A DNA stretch of 64,000 nt from Bacteroidota bacterium (GCA_023397505.1 JAEWUC010000002.1:124001-188000); one strand, 5' to 3'. Shown: positions 1 through 8,883, counted from the stretch's first letter. Translations and numbers: made by a program. The notes: generated from the sequence alone by a model not told the origin.

Positions 1-333
1 GGATTATCTACACTAGCAACGATAGCAGGCGCTGCTCCAATGCTCGGCTTTCTTGGGACAGTTACAGGAATGATAACTGCATTTATGCGAATTCAAGAAT
101 TACAGGGTTCTGCCGGTCCATCAGATCTTGCGGGTGGTATTTGGGAAGCATTATTAACAACCGCATTTGGTCTCTTAGTTGGTATTCCCGTACTTGCTGT
201 TTATAATTATTTATTAAGCACAGTTCAAAAAATTGTTGTTAATATGGAAATGGTTGTAACTGATGTTTTAGACGTGCTCGAAGATGCCGCGAAGGGTAAA
301 GAAATTGAACCTTCCGAAGATTATGAAGAATAG
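1..333 (+). CDS. exbB: ExbB/TolQ/MotA-family proton channel, C-terminal part
   Basis: This is the C-terminal 110 residues of an ExbB/TolQ-type proton channel; the start lies before the window. The frame is open from base 1 and contains the family's Gly/Ala/Thr-rich channel segment, with the GFLGTVTGM motif followed by a second hydrophobic stretch (LLTTAFGLLVGIPVLAVYNY). ExbB sits in the inner membrane with ExbD and uses the proton gradient to energise TonB. The exbD-like gene follows after 8 bases and a TonB gene after that, so the three form one operon. The tail is acidic and ends in EDYEE. A TolQ or MotA relative is possible, but the neighbours favour ExbB. Confidence 0.9.
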   Translation, partial: GLSTLATIAGAAPMLGFLGTVTGMITAFMRIQELQGSAGPSDLAGGIWEALLTTAFGLLVGIPVLAVYNYLLSTVQKIVVNMEMVVTDVLDVLEDAAKGKEIEPSEDYEE

Positions 334-341
334 GTGATTGA

Positions 342-746
342 ATGAAATTTGAAACCAACATAAAACCATTGACTTCATTCAATTTTTCTTCATTAACTGA
401 TATTGTGATGCTGCTTCTAATTTTCTTTTTGATAACATCACAGTTTGTTATACAGACGGGAGTTAAAGTCAAATTGCCCGGCGCAAAGAATAATGAGCAA
501 TCTGTTCAAACAAAGATGGTTGTTTCAATTACTGAAAAGAATCAGCTTTATCTTGGCGCCAAGGAAATTGGTGTTGATATGCTTGCGGGTCAACTTGATG
601 AAATTAAAAGAACTTCCGGCGAAAATAATTTGGTAATTAGAGCCGATAAATCCGTAAAGATTGATTTAATCATTCGTGTGATTGATGCCGCGAAAGGAAT
701 CGGGATTGAGAAATTTACAATTGAAACTGAAAAAGCAACATTCTAA
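342..746 (+). CDS. exbD: ExbD/TolR-family biopolymer transport protein
   Basis: A 134-residue ExbD/TolR protein. It has a short cytoplasmic N-terminus, one membrane helix at about residues 18-38 and a periplasmic domain. Asp20 (SLTDIVMLLLIFFLI) occupies the position of the protonatable aspartate known to be essential in this family. The periplasmic part shows the usual pattern ending in GIEKFTIETEK. It works with ExbB to pass proton-motive force to TonB. Its stop codon shares one base with the tonB start, which implies translational coupling. The length is normal for the family and the ATG start is 8 bases after exbB. Confidence 0.92.
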   Translation: MKFETNIKPLTSFNFSSLTDIVMLLLIFFLITSQFVIQTGVKVKLPGAKNNEQSVQTKMVVSITEKNQLYLGAKEIGVDMLAGQLDEIKRTSGENNLVIRADKSVKIDLIIRVIDAAKGIGIEKFTIETEKATF

Positions 747-1435
747 TGTTCGATAGTAATCCTAAAAATATATCGTATTTATTTTCCGTAACGTTTCATA
801 TCCTGTTGCTGTTAATATTTATGTTAATCAATTTTTCCGTTGATACCGACGATTCGGAATATGTCACAATCGGATTTGGTTCAGGCTTAAGTATGGGAAG
901 TCCCGGCCCGGTCGGCGTTGACCAAAAGATCGAGAAGGATATTCTAAAGGAAGAAAAGCAACCTGTAAAAAAGGAAGAGCAGAAAAAAGTTGAACTGCCT
1001 GAAACTAAGAATAAAGATGAAGAAAATATTATTACTGCTGCAGATAAAAAGAAAAATAAAGAAACAACGGAAGCCGATAAAATTAAACCCATCAACGAGA
1101 AAGATACGAAAACAAAAGGCAGCGAATTAGCCGGGGAAGGCGAGGGTGGTTTCGGTTTTGAAATTGATTTTGGAGGCAAAGGAACAAGAAAAATTTATAG
1201 TTATAATCTGCCCGAATATCCGGAAGGTGTTGCTAAAGAAATTGATGTTAAGTTACGATTTACAATCCTACCGGATGGAACTGTCGGTAAAATTTTCCCT
1301 TTGATAAAAGCTGATGCCAGGCTGGAACTCGCGTCAATAAACTCACTTAGGCAATGGCGCTTTGAACCGCTTCCGCGCAACGCTAAACAAATAGAACAGA
1401 CCGTTGTTATAATTTTTCCATACCGTCTTCAATAA
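746..1435 (+). CDS. tonB: TonB-family energy transducer
   Basis: A 229-residue TonB-type protein. It has an N-terminal membrane anchor at about residues 10-30, a Lys/Glu-rich linker at about 60-130 that would span the periplasm, and a C-terminal domain at about 145-229. That domain has the TonB pattern YPEGVAKEIDVKLRFTILPDG and SINSLRQWRFEPLP. TonB carries energy from ExbBD to outer-membrane receptors such as those at 5564 and 25824. The start codon overlaps the exbD stop by one base (TAATG). The last 29 bases overlap, tail to tail, the minus-strand gene ending at 1407, so both 3' ends share coding DNA. Confidence 0.88.
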   Translation: MFDSNPKNISYLFSVTFHILLLLIFMLINFSVDTDDSEYVTIGFGSGLSMGSPGPVGVDQKIEKDILKEEKQPVKKEEQKKVELPETKNKDEENIITAADKKKNKETTEADKIKPINEKDTKTKGSELAGEGEGGFGFEIDFGGKGTRKIYSYNLPEYPEGVAKEIDVKLRFTILPDGTVGKIFPLIKADARLELASINSLRQWRFEPLPRNAKQIEQTVVIIFPYRLQ

Positions 1436-1712
1436 CAGTTTTGTCGTTTCCGTAATAAACTTTGTAAAACAATATCTCAATAAAAGCTAATAAAGTTAGT
1501 GCAATATCATCGCTGTTGTAGTATAAACCCAAACCCTCCGGTTCAAAAACTAATTTAACCAACGATGTAGTTATCGACCAGCCCACCGCAAATAGAATTA
1601 TTATTAAAGCAAGATTTATAAAACCGGATGAAATTGATTCATCCTGCCATTTTTTTGTAAAAATTATACAAGCAAAAATTAAGTGTGTCGCAAAAATTAT
1701 AGCCGATATCAT
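1407..1712 (-). CDS. small membrane protein of unknown function
   Basis: A 101-residue hydrophobic protein that I do not recognise. It has about three membrane segments, near residues 2-18, 32-52 and 68-86, with a short charged tail. It is the last gene of a minus-strand run (2697-3545, 2229-2687, 1718-2227, this gene) with gaps of 1-9 bases, so it is probably co-transcribed with them. Its 3' end runs 29 bases into the convergent tonB gene. The tight operon spacing supports it as a real gene, but no function can be read from the sequence. Confidence 0.6.
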   Translation of the reverse strand: MISAIIFATHLIFACIIFTKKWQDESISSGFINLALIIILFAVGWSITTSLVKLVFEPEGLGLYYNSDDIALTLLAFIEILFYKVYYGNDKTVIEDGMEKL

Positions 1713-1717
1713 TGTGT

Positions 1718-2227
1718 TTATTCTGCCTGGTTAAAGTTCTTTTTGTTAATTATTTGAACACCGATAAGTCCGCCAACAATTCCGAAAATTGAATTTACAA
1801 CTAAATTATTAATAATGACCGAAAACGTATATAACGAAGAAAAACCATAATTTAATATATCATTTCTTACTTCTTGAAAAAGAGTTAAAATATTTTTTTG
1901 CATTTCTTCGGTTATCGGAAAAGTAACAATTATTTTTTGAAGTTCGGGAAGCATGGCAACAATGTCGTTGTGCCTTGTTATTAAAGTTATCATAATATCA
2001 AATGTGCTACCAAATAGCGCTGCGTACAAACCGGTAATCAATCCGAACATCAAACCTTTCTTCGTTGGAATTTTAGCAGTGCTGTTCTGCGCTTTTTGAT
2101 CCAACACAAGAGAAAAAAAAGCTGCAAGCGGAATAATAAAACAACATGAAAGACTTTTTGCAACCGGTACAATCTGCAATACACCTGCACCAAAGCCGCA
2201 CACAAAAGGGGATAAATATTTTTTCAC
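1718..2227 (-). CDS. membrane protein, possibly DUF4199-like
   Basis: A 169-residue membrane protein with about four hydrophobic segments: the N-terminal GFGAGVLQIVP region, CCFIIPLAAFFSLVL, GLMFGLITGLYAALFG, and a C-terminal NSIFGIVGGLIGVQII. The pattern of a glycine-rich first helix and a final GGLIGV helix recalls DUF4199-type proteins of Bacteroidota, but this is only a resemblance. It starts 1 base after the stop of the DUF2085-like gene at 2229 and ends 5 bases before the next gene, so it belongs to a tight operon of small membrane proteins. Its role is unknown. Confidence 0.6.
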   Translation of the reverse strand: MKKYLSPFVCGFGAGVLQIVPVAKSLSCCFIIPLAAFFSLVLDQKAQNSTAKIPTKKGLMFGLITGLYAALFGSTFDIMITLITRHNDIVAMLPELQKIIVTFPITEEMQKNILTLFQEVRNDILNYGFSSLYTFSVIINNLVVNSIFGIVGGLIGVQIINKKNFNQAE

Positions 2228-2228
2228 T

Positions 2229-2687
2229 TTATTTCCTTGTCCGTAATTCGATAAGTAAGTCGTTCAAACCGTTGTAAAAATATGAAAATCCAGCCGAACC
2301 AAAAAGCATACCTGTGATGAAGGCAATATATTTTGAATAATTATATAAACAAAGTGAAGTGAATGTAACATCTAAAACCATAGGTAACGAAGCTAGCAGA
2401 AAAAACTTTAATTCAATTTTCTTAATTGTTTTTAAAAATATTGAAACCGTCGCTGCAGTCAATAATCCGAAATATATTCCCGCACATCTGGCGCAGACAA
2501 AGGTTTCAAAACCTCCGGCGGTAATCAGTTTAGTCTTTTCTTGATGACAAACAATTGAATAGCTTTTTTGAAAAAATGGAAATAAATAAACAATATTTTC
2601 ATTTATATGAATTAGAATTTGCGAGAAAATACCGACACACCAAATAAATAAAATGAAGAATAATATTAATCTGTAATGTAATTTCAA
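2229..2687 (-). CDS. DUF2085-family membrane protein
   Basis: A 152-residue membrane protein of the DUF2085 type. The diagnostic part is the cysteine/histidine-rich stretch SYSIVCHQEKTK followed about 17 residues later by FVCARCAGIYFG, both between membrane segments; such conserved Cys and His could bind a metal. About four hydrophobic helices are visible. The biochemical role of the family is not established as far as I know. It sits between an NHL-propeller protein (9 bases upstream) and another small membrane protein (1 base downstream), so it is probably co-transcribed with both. Confidence 0.72.
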   Translation of the reverse strand: MKLHYRLILFFILFIWCVGIFSQILIHINENIVYLFPFFQKSYSIVCHQEKTKLITAGGFETFVCARCAGIYFGLLTAATVSIFLKTIKKIELKFFLLASLPMVLDVTFTSLCLYNYSKYIAFITGMLFGSAGFSYFYNGLNDLLIELRTRK

Positions 2688-2696
2688 TCTTAAAAT

Positions 2697-3545
2697 CTAT
2701 TCGGTTAATAAGAAAATTTGTATTGAACTTGGAGTAAGTATGTAAAGTTTTGATTTGAAGATTATTGCGTCATTGATAATCATCTCAGAGTCCGGCGTAA
2801 AGATTTTAAATGAATTACTTTGATATTCCGAAAATACATCGGAGTAAAAAACATTTTTACCATCAGTTAAAGTAATTCCATTAAATGTTGAATTTACATT
2901 GCTAGGTTTAAAATCTAAAGATGTCTTGGATATACCATTCCCGAATTGATCGAATAACACCAAATGATCATTATCAATAACAAGAATATTCCCATTTTGT
3001 GTTAATGCGAATTTTATAGGGTTAGATAATGAATAATTGCCTGCATCGAACCCGCCGATTTGCAATAGATATTCTCCGCGTAAATTATATTTTAATATTC
3101 TTGTGTTGTCGGAATCAAGAATAAACAAATCCCCTTGGTCAGAAACCGAAACACATGAAGGGTATCTGAATGAATGTTCGGAATTTTGATTATTGCCTTT
3201 AATAGATGATAAGAAATTTAGATCTTTATCAAAGATTTGAATACGGTCGTTGTTTTGATCGGCAACATAAACATTTAAGGTGCTTCCAAAAATATCGGAA
3301 GGATAGTCGAATGAAGATTCTTGCCAGCCGAATCCGCCAATTTTTTTTAGAATGTTTCCGAGAGTATCAAGTTTTATAATTTCACTTTTACCCGTATCAG
3401 TTACATAAAGAATTCCGGCTTGATTGATAGAAAATGAATTAGCAGAATCGAAATCACCAATATCAGAAAGAAGGGTATAATTCTGACCGAAATTATTACT
3501 TGATAGTATAAAGAACAAGATTATGTAGAATTTAGTCTTTTTCAT
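2697..3545 (-). CDS. exported NHL-repeat beta-propeller protein
   Basis: A 282-residue protein with a signal peptide (about residues 1-20, ending NNFGQ) and NHL-type propeller repeats. Recurrent units have the form 'ADQNNDRIQIFDKDLNFL' and 'LDSDNTRILKYNLRGEYL', with further copies before and after, enough for about five or six blades. NHL propellers generally mediate binding and have no catalysis of their own. It has no T9SS tail and probably stays in the periplasm. It leads the minus-strand run ending at 1407. A terminator hairpin for the upstream lipoprotein gene lies just before it, so its own promoter or read-through must supply transcription. Confidence 0.7.
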   Translation of the reverse strand: MKKTKFYIILFFILSSNNFGQNYTLLSDIGDFDSANSFSINQAGILYVTDTGKSEIIKLDTLGNILKKIGGFGWQESSFDYPSDIFGSTLNVYVADQNNDRIQIFDKDLNFLSSIKGNNQNSEHSFRYPSCVSVSDQGDLFILDSDNTRILKYNLRGEYLLQIGGFDAGNYSLSNPIKFALTQNGNILVIDNDHLVLFDQFGNGISKTSLDFKPSNVNSTFNGITLTDGKNVFYSDVFSEYQSNSFKIFTPDSEMIINDAIIFKSKLYILTPSSIQIFLLTE

Positions 3546-3556
3546 TTGTCAGGTTT

Positions 3557-3583
3557 AAAAGAAAAGCCGGTATAAACCGGCTT
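3557..3583 (-). terminator. hairpin terminator of the 3592-4992 lipoprotein gene
   Basis: An 8-bp stem (AAGCCGGT at 3564-3571 pairing with ACCGGCTT at 3576-3583) has a 4-base loop. On the minus strand it is followed by a T-rich run (complement of the A-run 3557-3565). It sits directly after the lipoprotein gene stop and before the NHL gene. Confidence 0.7.
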
Positions 3584-3591
3584 CTTGAAAA

Positions 3592-4992
3592 TTATTCTGA
3601 TTGCCCTGTAATTGTGTAAGAAAATGTTCCGAAAGGTCCCGATACATTTATTTGTACCGATGATTTAGTCGGTTTGATTTCTTCTGCGTTGGCATCTCCA
3701 ACAGAAAATGTAAATTCGGAAATCCCTGGACCTAGGAAAAGTGCATCAGGAACTTTAAAACCTGGGTCGGCAGCCAAACCGCCTTGAGTAGAAAAAGAAA
3801 TAGTATGTTCTGATGAAATGGGATTCCCGTTAAAATCCATTACAGTAAATGAAAATGTTTCACTTCCTCCATTTGGTATATTAAAGGTAGTAGGAGACAC
3901 GTTCGATATTATCGGATGCGAAGATAATAATCTTAAAGTTTCAGTTGATATAACTTCCGCATTTTCGGCCGAAGTTTGAGCTGTAACAATAAAATATCCG
4001 GCCCCATAAATAGGATGGGATGGCGCACCAAATGTTGCTAATGTTGAAGTAGCTCTACCTAAAATATCAGTGTAAACAAAATCACCAATTACTCCCTCCG
4101 TTGTACTAAAATATACCGCAGTATTTGGTCGGACGGGATTGGAGTATTTATCACCTATAAGCGCAGTGAATTCAATTTCTTTATTCATTACTCCCCAATA
4201 GGAATAATTTAATTTTGGACAAGCAACTGCAAATCTTTCTTGAACCGGGAAGCCGCCATAAATAGTGAAGAAAATTGGTTTTGATCTAATGACGATATTT
4301 TCCTTAATAATTTCTGCCATAATCTGAACTACACCCGCTTTAGTTCCGGTTGTTATAGAAGTTGTTGCCTGCCCGAGATCGTTGGTCTTTAATTTTGTAG
4401 GATATAAAAATTCTCCACCGCCTGGACCTGCAATAATTTTAAACTCAACCTCAACCGCACGAGTATTGTTGATCGCAATTCCGGTAGAATCAATTACTTG
4501 AAAAGTTGCAAGTGCGGTTTCAATATCACCACTTTCTTTAATACCAAGTTTTTCTGTTGATTGAGAAAATAAATATATAGAAGCTGCTTTATCAGAGATT
4601 ATCGGAAGATCACCGGATTTTTGTGTCAATCTTAAACTGCGTACTGTCACAGTCTTGCCGGGTGCAATATTTGCCGAAGCTGTATCAGCCATATAACCAT
4701 CTTTTTCAGCTATAATACTAATAGTTGTTGCATCCTGTATTTTTATTTCAAATTCATATTTCCCATTTGAGTCTGTAATTGTATTTGAAGCTGATGTTGA
4801 AAGCCCTGCTATTTTTACAATTACATTTTCCATTGGTTTTGAAGTAACATGATCTAAAACTTGCCCTGTAATATTAGCATTTTCATCAGTTACGATGGGT
4901 TCTACGCCAATGTCAGTTTCATCATCCTTTAGAGTACAACTTATGAAAGTGAATAATACAAACGTTAGTACAAGTATAACTTTTGTCTTCAT
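3592..4992 (-). CDS. lipoprotein with carboxypeptidase-regulatory-like and Ig-like domains
   Basis: A 466-residue predicted lipoprotein. Its signal peptide ends in the lipobox FISC, with Cys19 as the lipidated residue, followed by acidic residues. Residues about 40-115 look like a carboxypeptidase-regulatory-like fold (NITGQVLDHVTSKPMENVIVKIAG). After that come about three Ig-like domains (about 130-250, 255-355, 360-466) resembling the bacterial Ig domains of adhesins. It most likely acts as a surface or periplasmic binding or structural protein. A good TTGA-N19-TAATTTTA promoter precedes it at 5017-5047, and it ends in its own terminator, so it is probably a single-gene transcript. Confidence 0.72.
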   Translation of the reverse strand: MKTKVILVLTFVLFTFISCTLKDDETDIGVEPIVTDENANITGQVLDHVTSKPMENVIVKIAGLSTSASNTITDSNGKYEFEIKIQDATTISIIAEKDGYMADTASANIAPGKTVTVRSLRLTQKSGDLPIISDKAASIYLFSQSTEKLGIKESGDIETALATFQVIDSTGIAINNTRAVEVEFKIIAGPGGGEFLYPTKLKTNDLGQATTSITTGTKAGVVQIMAEIIKENIVIRSKPIFFTIYGGFPVQERFAVACPKLNYSYWGVMNKEIEFTALIGDKYSNPVRPNTAVYFSTTEGVIGDFVYTDILGRATSTLATFGAPSHPIYGAGYFIVTAQTSAENAEVISTETLRLLSSHPIISNVSPTTFNIPNGGSETFSFTVMDFNGNPISSEHTISFSTQGGLAADPGFKVPDALFLGPGISEFTFSVGDANAEEIKPTKSSVQINVSGPFGTFSYTITGQSE

Positions 4993-5016
4993 GGTATTCT
5001 TCTATTTTGTCTTAGA

Positions 5017-5047
5017 TAAAATTATTTAGACAATCTTATGAAATCAA
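5017..5047 (-). promoter_or_regulatory. predicted housekeeping-type promoter
   Basis: On the minus strand TTGA (complement 5044-5047) is followed after exactly 19 bases by TAATTTTA (complement 5017-5024). The form matches TTGA-N19/20-TA-N2-TTT boxes seen before both tRNAs and other genes in this window. It would serve the lipoprotein gene starting at 4992. Confidence 0.5.
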
Positions 5048-5132
5048 GTACAATTTAAGTAAGTATTATCATACTTTGTACCAGAATTAAATAAAAATAT
5101 ATAAATGAATATCGTAAATAATCGTGGTTTGA

Positions 5133-5163
5133 TTGATAATCTATTTGCTGTTAAGTATATTTT
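5133..5163 (+). promoter_or_regulatory. predicted promoter of tRNA-Gln
   Basis: TTGA at 5133-5136, a 19-base spacer, then TATATTTT at 5156-5163, ending 12 bases before the first base of the tRNA. Because tRNA promoters are strong and close to the gene, this is a good anchor for the promoter form used in this genome. Confidence 0.6.
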
Positions 5164-5175
5164 ACGTGTAAATAA

Positions 5176-5248
5176 TGCCCCGTGGTGTAACTGGCAACAC
5201 GTCTGACTCTGGATCAGAAGAGTTCAGGTTCGACCCCTGACGGGGCAG
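5176..5248 (+). tRNA. tRNA-Gln (anticodon CTG)
   Basis: A complete cloverleaf of 73 bases. The acceptor stem TGCCCCG (5176-5182) pairs with CGGGGCA (5241-5247), the discriminator is G5248, and the D stem is GTG/CAC. The anticodon stem TCTGA/TCAGA holds the loop CTCTGGA with anticodon CTG. The T stem TCAGG/CCTGA holds loop TTCGACC. A U1-A72 pair is typical of tRNA-Gln. The 3' CCA is not encoded. Confidence 0.95.
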
Positions 5249-5563
5249 CACTTTTTACTTTGTATTTTTATCCAATAAATTAGTAATAATTACAGATTTT
5301 TTATGGATGTCAAAAGGATATTAAACCTATAACCTCTATTCCTAACTTCGAATTATTTCCTCATTTCATATATTTTTAATTAATGTTTTCCGATAGTATT
5401 TATTTCCATGGAACTGATAAGGAGGTACTCTGTTGGTAAATCGGAATAAATAGTATTTTTAATTATTAAAAAAATAATTTTTGGTTTTTTATGAACTTTT
5501 TAAATGCGAAATGAATTTATAGAAGTAGAAAACGACACACTAATCTTATATGGGTGAAATATT
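5249..5563 (+). other. intergenic region with possible folded leader before the TonB receptor
   Basis: No gene is visible in these 315 bases. Between 5388 and 5452 two overlapping inverted repeats could compete: TTCCGAT (5388-5394) with ATCGGAA (5440-5446), and TATTTATT (5397-5404) with AATAAATA (5445-5452). A 10-base palindrome, TTCCATGGAA (5404-5413), lies inside. This could be a leader RNA element of the receptor gene at 5564. I recognise no known riboswitch and see no clear promoter. Confidence 0.3.
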
Positions 5564-7936
5564 ATGAAAGTTAAATCCTTTTTGTTCTTTTTAGTCTTTG
5601 CAATAAACATTATTAACGCACAAAATTACATACTTACTGGAAAAGTAGTTGATTCCAAAACGGGCGACGCGGTTCAAGGCGTGGTAGTATTTATTTCTTA
5701 TAATTATATGGCTTATACCAACAGCCAAGGCAATTATATTATAAAAGAAATTCCCCAAGGCGTTTATTCAATAAAGATTTCCAGTTTGGGTTATAAAGCA
5801 ATTTCTGAAGAAATTAGTATTGACGCCAATTCTACAGTCAAAAATTATGACCTCGAATCCACACCGATTGAACTTGACGAAGTAATTGTCAGCACAGATA
5901 GAACCGAAAAATTTCTTCGTAATTCTCCGTACTCAGAACTGTTAATAGGGAATGAGCAATTGGAAAATAAACCATTCAATTCGATTTCCGATGCTTTAAA
6001 AACAGAAGCCGGTGTTTCACTTTTGCGCGACGGAATGTGGGGCACGGAAGTAAGTATTCGCGGATTGAATCGAGAAAATATTGTTACTTTAATTGATGGA
6101 AATAGAATTGCGACTTCAACAGATATAGCCGCACGTCTTTCGATGATAAATTCAAGTGATGTTGAAAGGATAGAAATTATTAAAGGTGCTTCCTCATCAA
6201 TTTACGGCTCAGGCGCTACGGGCGGCATATTAAACGTTATTACTAAATCGCCGCAGTTATACGATAGCTTTTCTATTAATGGAAATGTATCGACCGGGTT
6301 TAACTCAGTTAATAATTTGTCGGCTTTATCCGGAACATTATATTCAGGTAATTCTTTTATATCATCAAAATTTTCCGGCTCATATAGAAAAGCACGCAAT
6401 ACTCAAACTCCCGCAGGTGAATTAAAAAACAGCCAGTTCGAAGATTATAGTTTTACAGGCGCATTAAACATTTTACCGATTGATAATCATATTCTCAAAA
6501 TAGATTACCAGCTTTTTAAAGCAAATGATGTCGGTATTCCCGGCGCATCGGTTTTTCCTAATAATGCGGAAGTACGTTACCCGAGCGAAAAAAGAGAATT
6601 GATATCTGCGGGCTACGAAATTCAAAACATATCAAAAGTATTCTATAAACTGTCTGCAAAATACGCATACCAATTTATTGAACGAGATGTTGAAAATATT
6701 CCTCACGCAGTTCAAAATGTTCCAGCTTCGGGCACAACGCCTGCAAGAAGAGTGAGCGTTCTAAAAATCACTCCAGGTGCAGATCATAAAAACAACAACA
6801 TCCAGATTCAAGGAAATTTTTTATTAGCTGAAAAAAACAACCTTGTTGTGGGCGTGGATTATTGGGATAGAAGCTACAACGGCAGCCGAGAAAAATACCA
6901 GAAGATAGAAGTATTGAATGCACAGGGAAATGTTGTTAATACTACAAACAAAGTTATTGGAGAAAGTCCTTTACCGGTTTCAAAATTCAAAAGTTTGGGA
7001 ATATTCATGCAGGATGAAGCGGAATTAATAAAAGAAAAATTATCTTTAACGCTCGGCGCTCGATACGATATTATTAATGTTAGCGGAGAAGAAACATTAA
7101 ACCCGGTTTATGAAATCACAAATGGAGTTTATAGCTCTACTCCCGCTGGACAAAAAGTAATATGGAAAAAAATAGATGCAGATGATGCATCGTACAGTGC
7201 TAATGCAGGTTTTAAATATTCTGTTAATCCCAATCTCGATTTAACACTTGCGCTCGGTTTATCTTTCCGTTCGCCGTCGCTTGAAGAAAGATTTCAATAT
7301 ATAGATCAAGGAAGTTATGTTCGGGTCGGTAATCCCGATTTAAATTCCGAAAAAGGACAATCTGTTGATCTCGGCATACGTTATTATTCACAAAAACTAA
7401 AAGTTATATCAAGTATATTCTTCAATTCTTTTGATGATCTCGTAACCGAAATTCCCGGTACATTCGACGGAAGGAATGCATTTATAAAAACAAACATCGG
7501 CGAAGCACGAATTTACGGTTTGGATTTACGCGCTGATTATAATTTTTATAGTGATTATGTTTTTTACACAACAGCGTCTTACATAAAAGGCGATGATATT
7601 ACTTCCGGCGGACATCTTCCGGAAATCTCACCGTTAAACGGGAATATTGGAATTAGGTTTAATTTATTTGATGAAATCGGCGCCGATATTTCATCAACAA
7701 TTTTTGCGAGACAAGCTAAAGTTGCAGCGGGCGAATTGGAAACACCAGGTTACGCAGTTTTTAATTTATCCCTAAATACAAAAAACATTCAACTTGCTTC
7801 GGCTAACTTCCGTATTTTTGCCGGCGTAGAAAATATTTTTGATAAAGAATATCGGAACCATCTTTCTACAACGCGGGGACTAATTGTTGTTGAGCCCGGA
7901 AGAAATTTTTACATTAAATTTGTTGCCGATTTCTAA
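5564..7936 (+). CDS. TonB-dependent outer-membrane receptor
   Basis: A 790-residue TonB-dependent receptor. It has a signal peptide (about 1-19), a carboxypeptidase-regulatory-like domain (about 20-105, ILTGKVVDSKTGDAVQGVVVF), a plug domain (about 115-225, with SIRGLNRENIVTLIDGNRI and IEIIKGASSSIYGSGATGG) and a long beta-barrel ending in the aromatic residue of FVADF. It imports a ligand through the outer membrane using energy from ExbB-ExbD-TonB, such as that encoded at 1-1435. The ligand cannot be read from the sequence; size and plug fit the siderophore/cobalamin class better than SusC. The EamA permease gene follows after 68 bases containing a hairpin. Confidence 0.9.
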   Translation: MKVKSFLFFLVFAINIINAQNYILTGKVVDSKTGDAVQGVVVFISYNYMAYTNSQGNYIIKEIPQGVYSIKISSLGYKAISEEISIDANSTVKNYDLESTPIELDEVIVSTDRTEKFLRNSPYSELLIGNEQLENKPFNSISDALKTEAGVSLLRDGMWGTEVSIRGLNRENIVTLIDGNRIATSTDIAARLSMINSSDVERIEIIKGASSSIYGSGATGGILNVITKSPQLYDSFSINGNVSTGFNSVNNLSALSGTLYSGNSFISSKFSGSYRKARNTQTPAGELKNSQFEDYSFTGALNILPIDNHILKIDYQLFKANDVGIPGASVFPNNAEVRYPSEKRELISAGYEIQNISKVFYKLSAKYAYQFIERDVENIPHAVQNVPASGTTPARRVSVLKITPGADHKNNNIQIQGNFLLAEKNNLVVGVDYWDRSYNGSREKYQKIEVLNAQGNVVNTTNKVIGESPLPVSKFKSLGIFMQDEAELIKEKLSLTLGARYDIINVSGEETLNPVYEITNGVYSSTPAGQKVIWKKIDADDASYSANAGFKYSVNPNLDLTLALGLSFRSPSLEERFQYIDQGSYVRVGNPDLNSEKGQSVDLGIRYYSQKLKVISSIFFNSFDDLVTEIPGTFDGRNAFIKTNIGEARIYGLDLRADYNFYSDYVFYTTASYIKGDDITSGGHLPEISPLNGNIGIRFNLFDEIGADISSTIFARQAKVAAGELETPGYAVFNLSLNTKNIQLASANFRIFAGVENIFDKEYRNHLSTTRGLIVVEPGRNFYIKFVADF

Positions 7937-7956
7937 AATTAAAATCTTCGATGTTT

Positions 7957-7983
7957 TGTGTCCCGTTTTAAAGGCGGGGCACA
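7957..7983 (+). other. hairpin between receptor and permease genes
   Basis: A 9-bp stem (7957-7965 with 7975-7983, one G-U pair) is GC-rich in an AT-rich setting but has no T run after it. It may protect the receptor mRNA 3' end or act as a weak terminator. Confidence 0.4.
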
Positions 7984-8004
7984 GAACACGGAGTAAAATA
8001 AAAT

Positions 8005-8883
8005 ATGACCTGGTTTATTATTGCTTTTCTTTCTTCGCTTCTTTCTGCATTTGCTGCAATTACGCAAAAGAAAGTTTTATTCAACCGTACACCGCTTGAA
8101 TTTTCATTTCTACTTGCGATTGTAAACCTGTTGTTTTCAATTCCATTCTTTTTCTTTATTGATTACAATACAATCCATTCTTCAAACCTTGGAATATTGT
8201 TCGTAAAATCTATTATTGGGGTTGCGGCATTTTTGTGTGTTATGACTGCTCTTAAAAATTTACAGATTAGCAACGCTTTGCCTTTGCTTGCATTAACACC
8301 AGGATTTGTTGCTGTATTTGCGTATATTTTTCTTGGTGAATCTTTAAAAACTCAAGAGGTTATCGGGTTAATTTCTTTAATCGTCGGTACGTACATTCTT
8401 GAAAGTAAAAATCTCAAAGAAATACTATTTCCAGTAAATGTTTTTTTCAAATCGAAATATCATAGATATGTACTTGCAGCACTATTGTTATTTACTGCTT
8501 CATCTATAATGGATAAACTTTTACTTATCAAACTAAATTTAACGCCTGTATCATTAACGGCATTTCAGCATGTATTTTATGCATTATTGTTTGGATTAAT
8601 ATTCATTTCCACTTCAAGGAAAGCTGAAAGCATAATTCTTAAGTTTAACAAAAAGGATATCGGCTGGATAGCTTTGATTTCATTACTTACAATCGGCTAT
8701 CGTTTTACACAGGTTCTTTCTATTAGTTTGGCTTCCGTAGCATTAACGTTGGTGGTTAAGCGAACATCTGTTTTGTGGGCAACAATAATAGGCGGAAAAA
8801 TATTTAAGGATTCTAATTTGCTTAAAAAGACAGTTGCAGTAATATTTATTCTTCTCGGTGCCGTTTTGATTTTAAGAGATTAA
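8005..8883 (+). CDS. EamA/DMT-superfamily permease
   Basis: A 292-residue inner-membrane protein with ten predicted helices in two repeats of five, the layout of EamA (drug/metabolite transporter) permeases. The first repeat ends at LISLIVGTYILE and the second at VAVIFILLGAVLILRD, the typical last helix of each EamA unit. Substrates vary (amino acids, sugars, drugs) and cannot be predicted here. It follows the TonB receptor in the same direction, so it could move the imported ligand or a metabolite, but that is only inference. A strong bidirectional terminator follows directly. The ATG start is preceded by a weak GGAG. Confidence 0.82.
   Translation: MTWFIIAFLSSLLSAFAAITQKKVLFNRTPLEFSFLLAIVNLLFSIPFFFFIDYNTIHSSNLGILFVKSIIGVAAFLCVMTALKNLQISNALPLLALTPGFVAVFAYIFLGESLKTQEVIGLISLIVGTYILESKNLKEILFPVNVFFKSKYHRYVLAALLLFTASSIMDKLLLIKLNLTPVSLTAFQHVFYALLFGLIFISTSRKAESIILKFNKKDIGWIALISLLTIGYRFTQVLSISLASVALTLVVKRTSVLWATIIGGKIFKDSNLLKKTVAVIFILLGAVLILRD

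Noticed and set aside
796..1179. Minus-strand Ser/Phe-rich frame within tonB
   Set aside because: It mirrors the Lys/Glu-rich linker of TonB (complement of AAA/GAA codons gives Phe/Ser) and has no supporting context.
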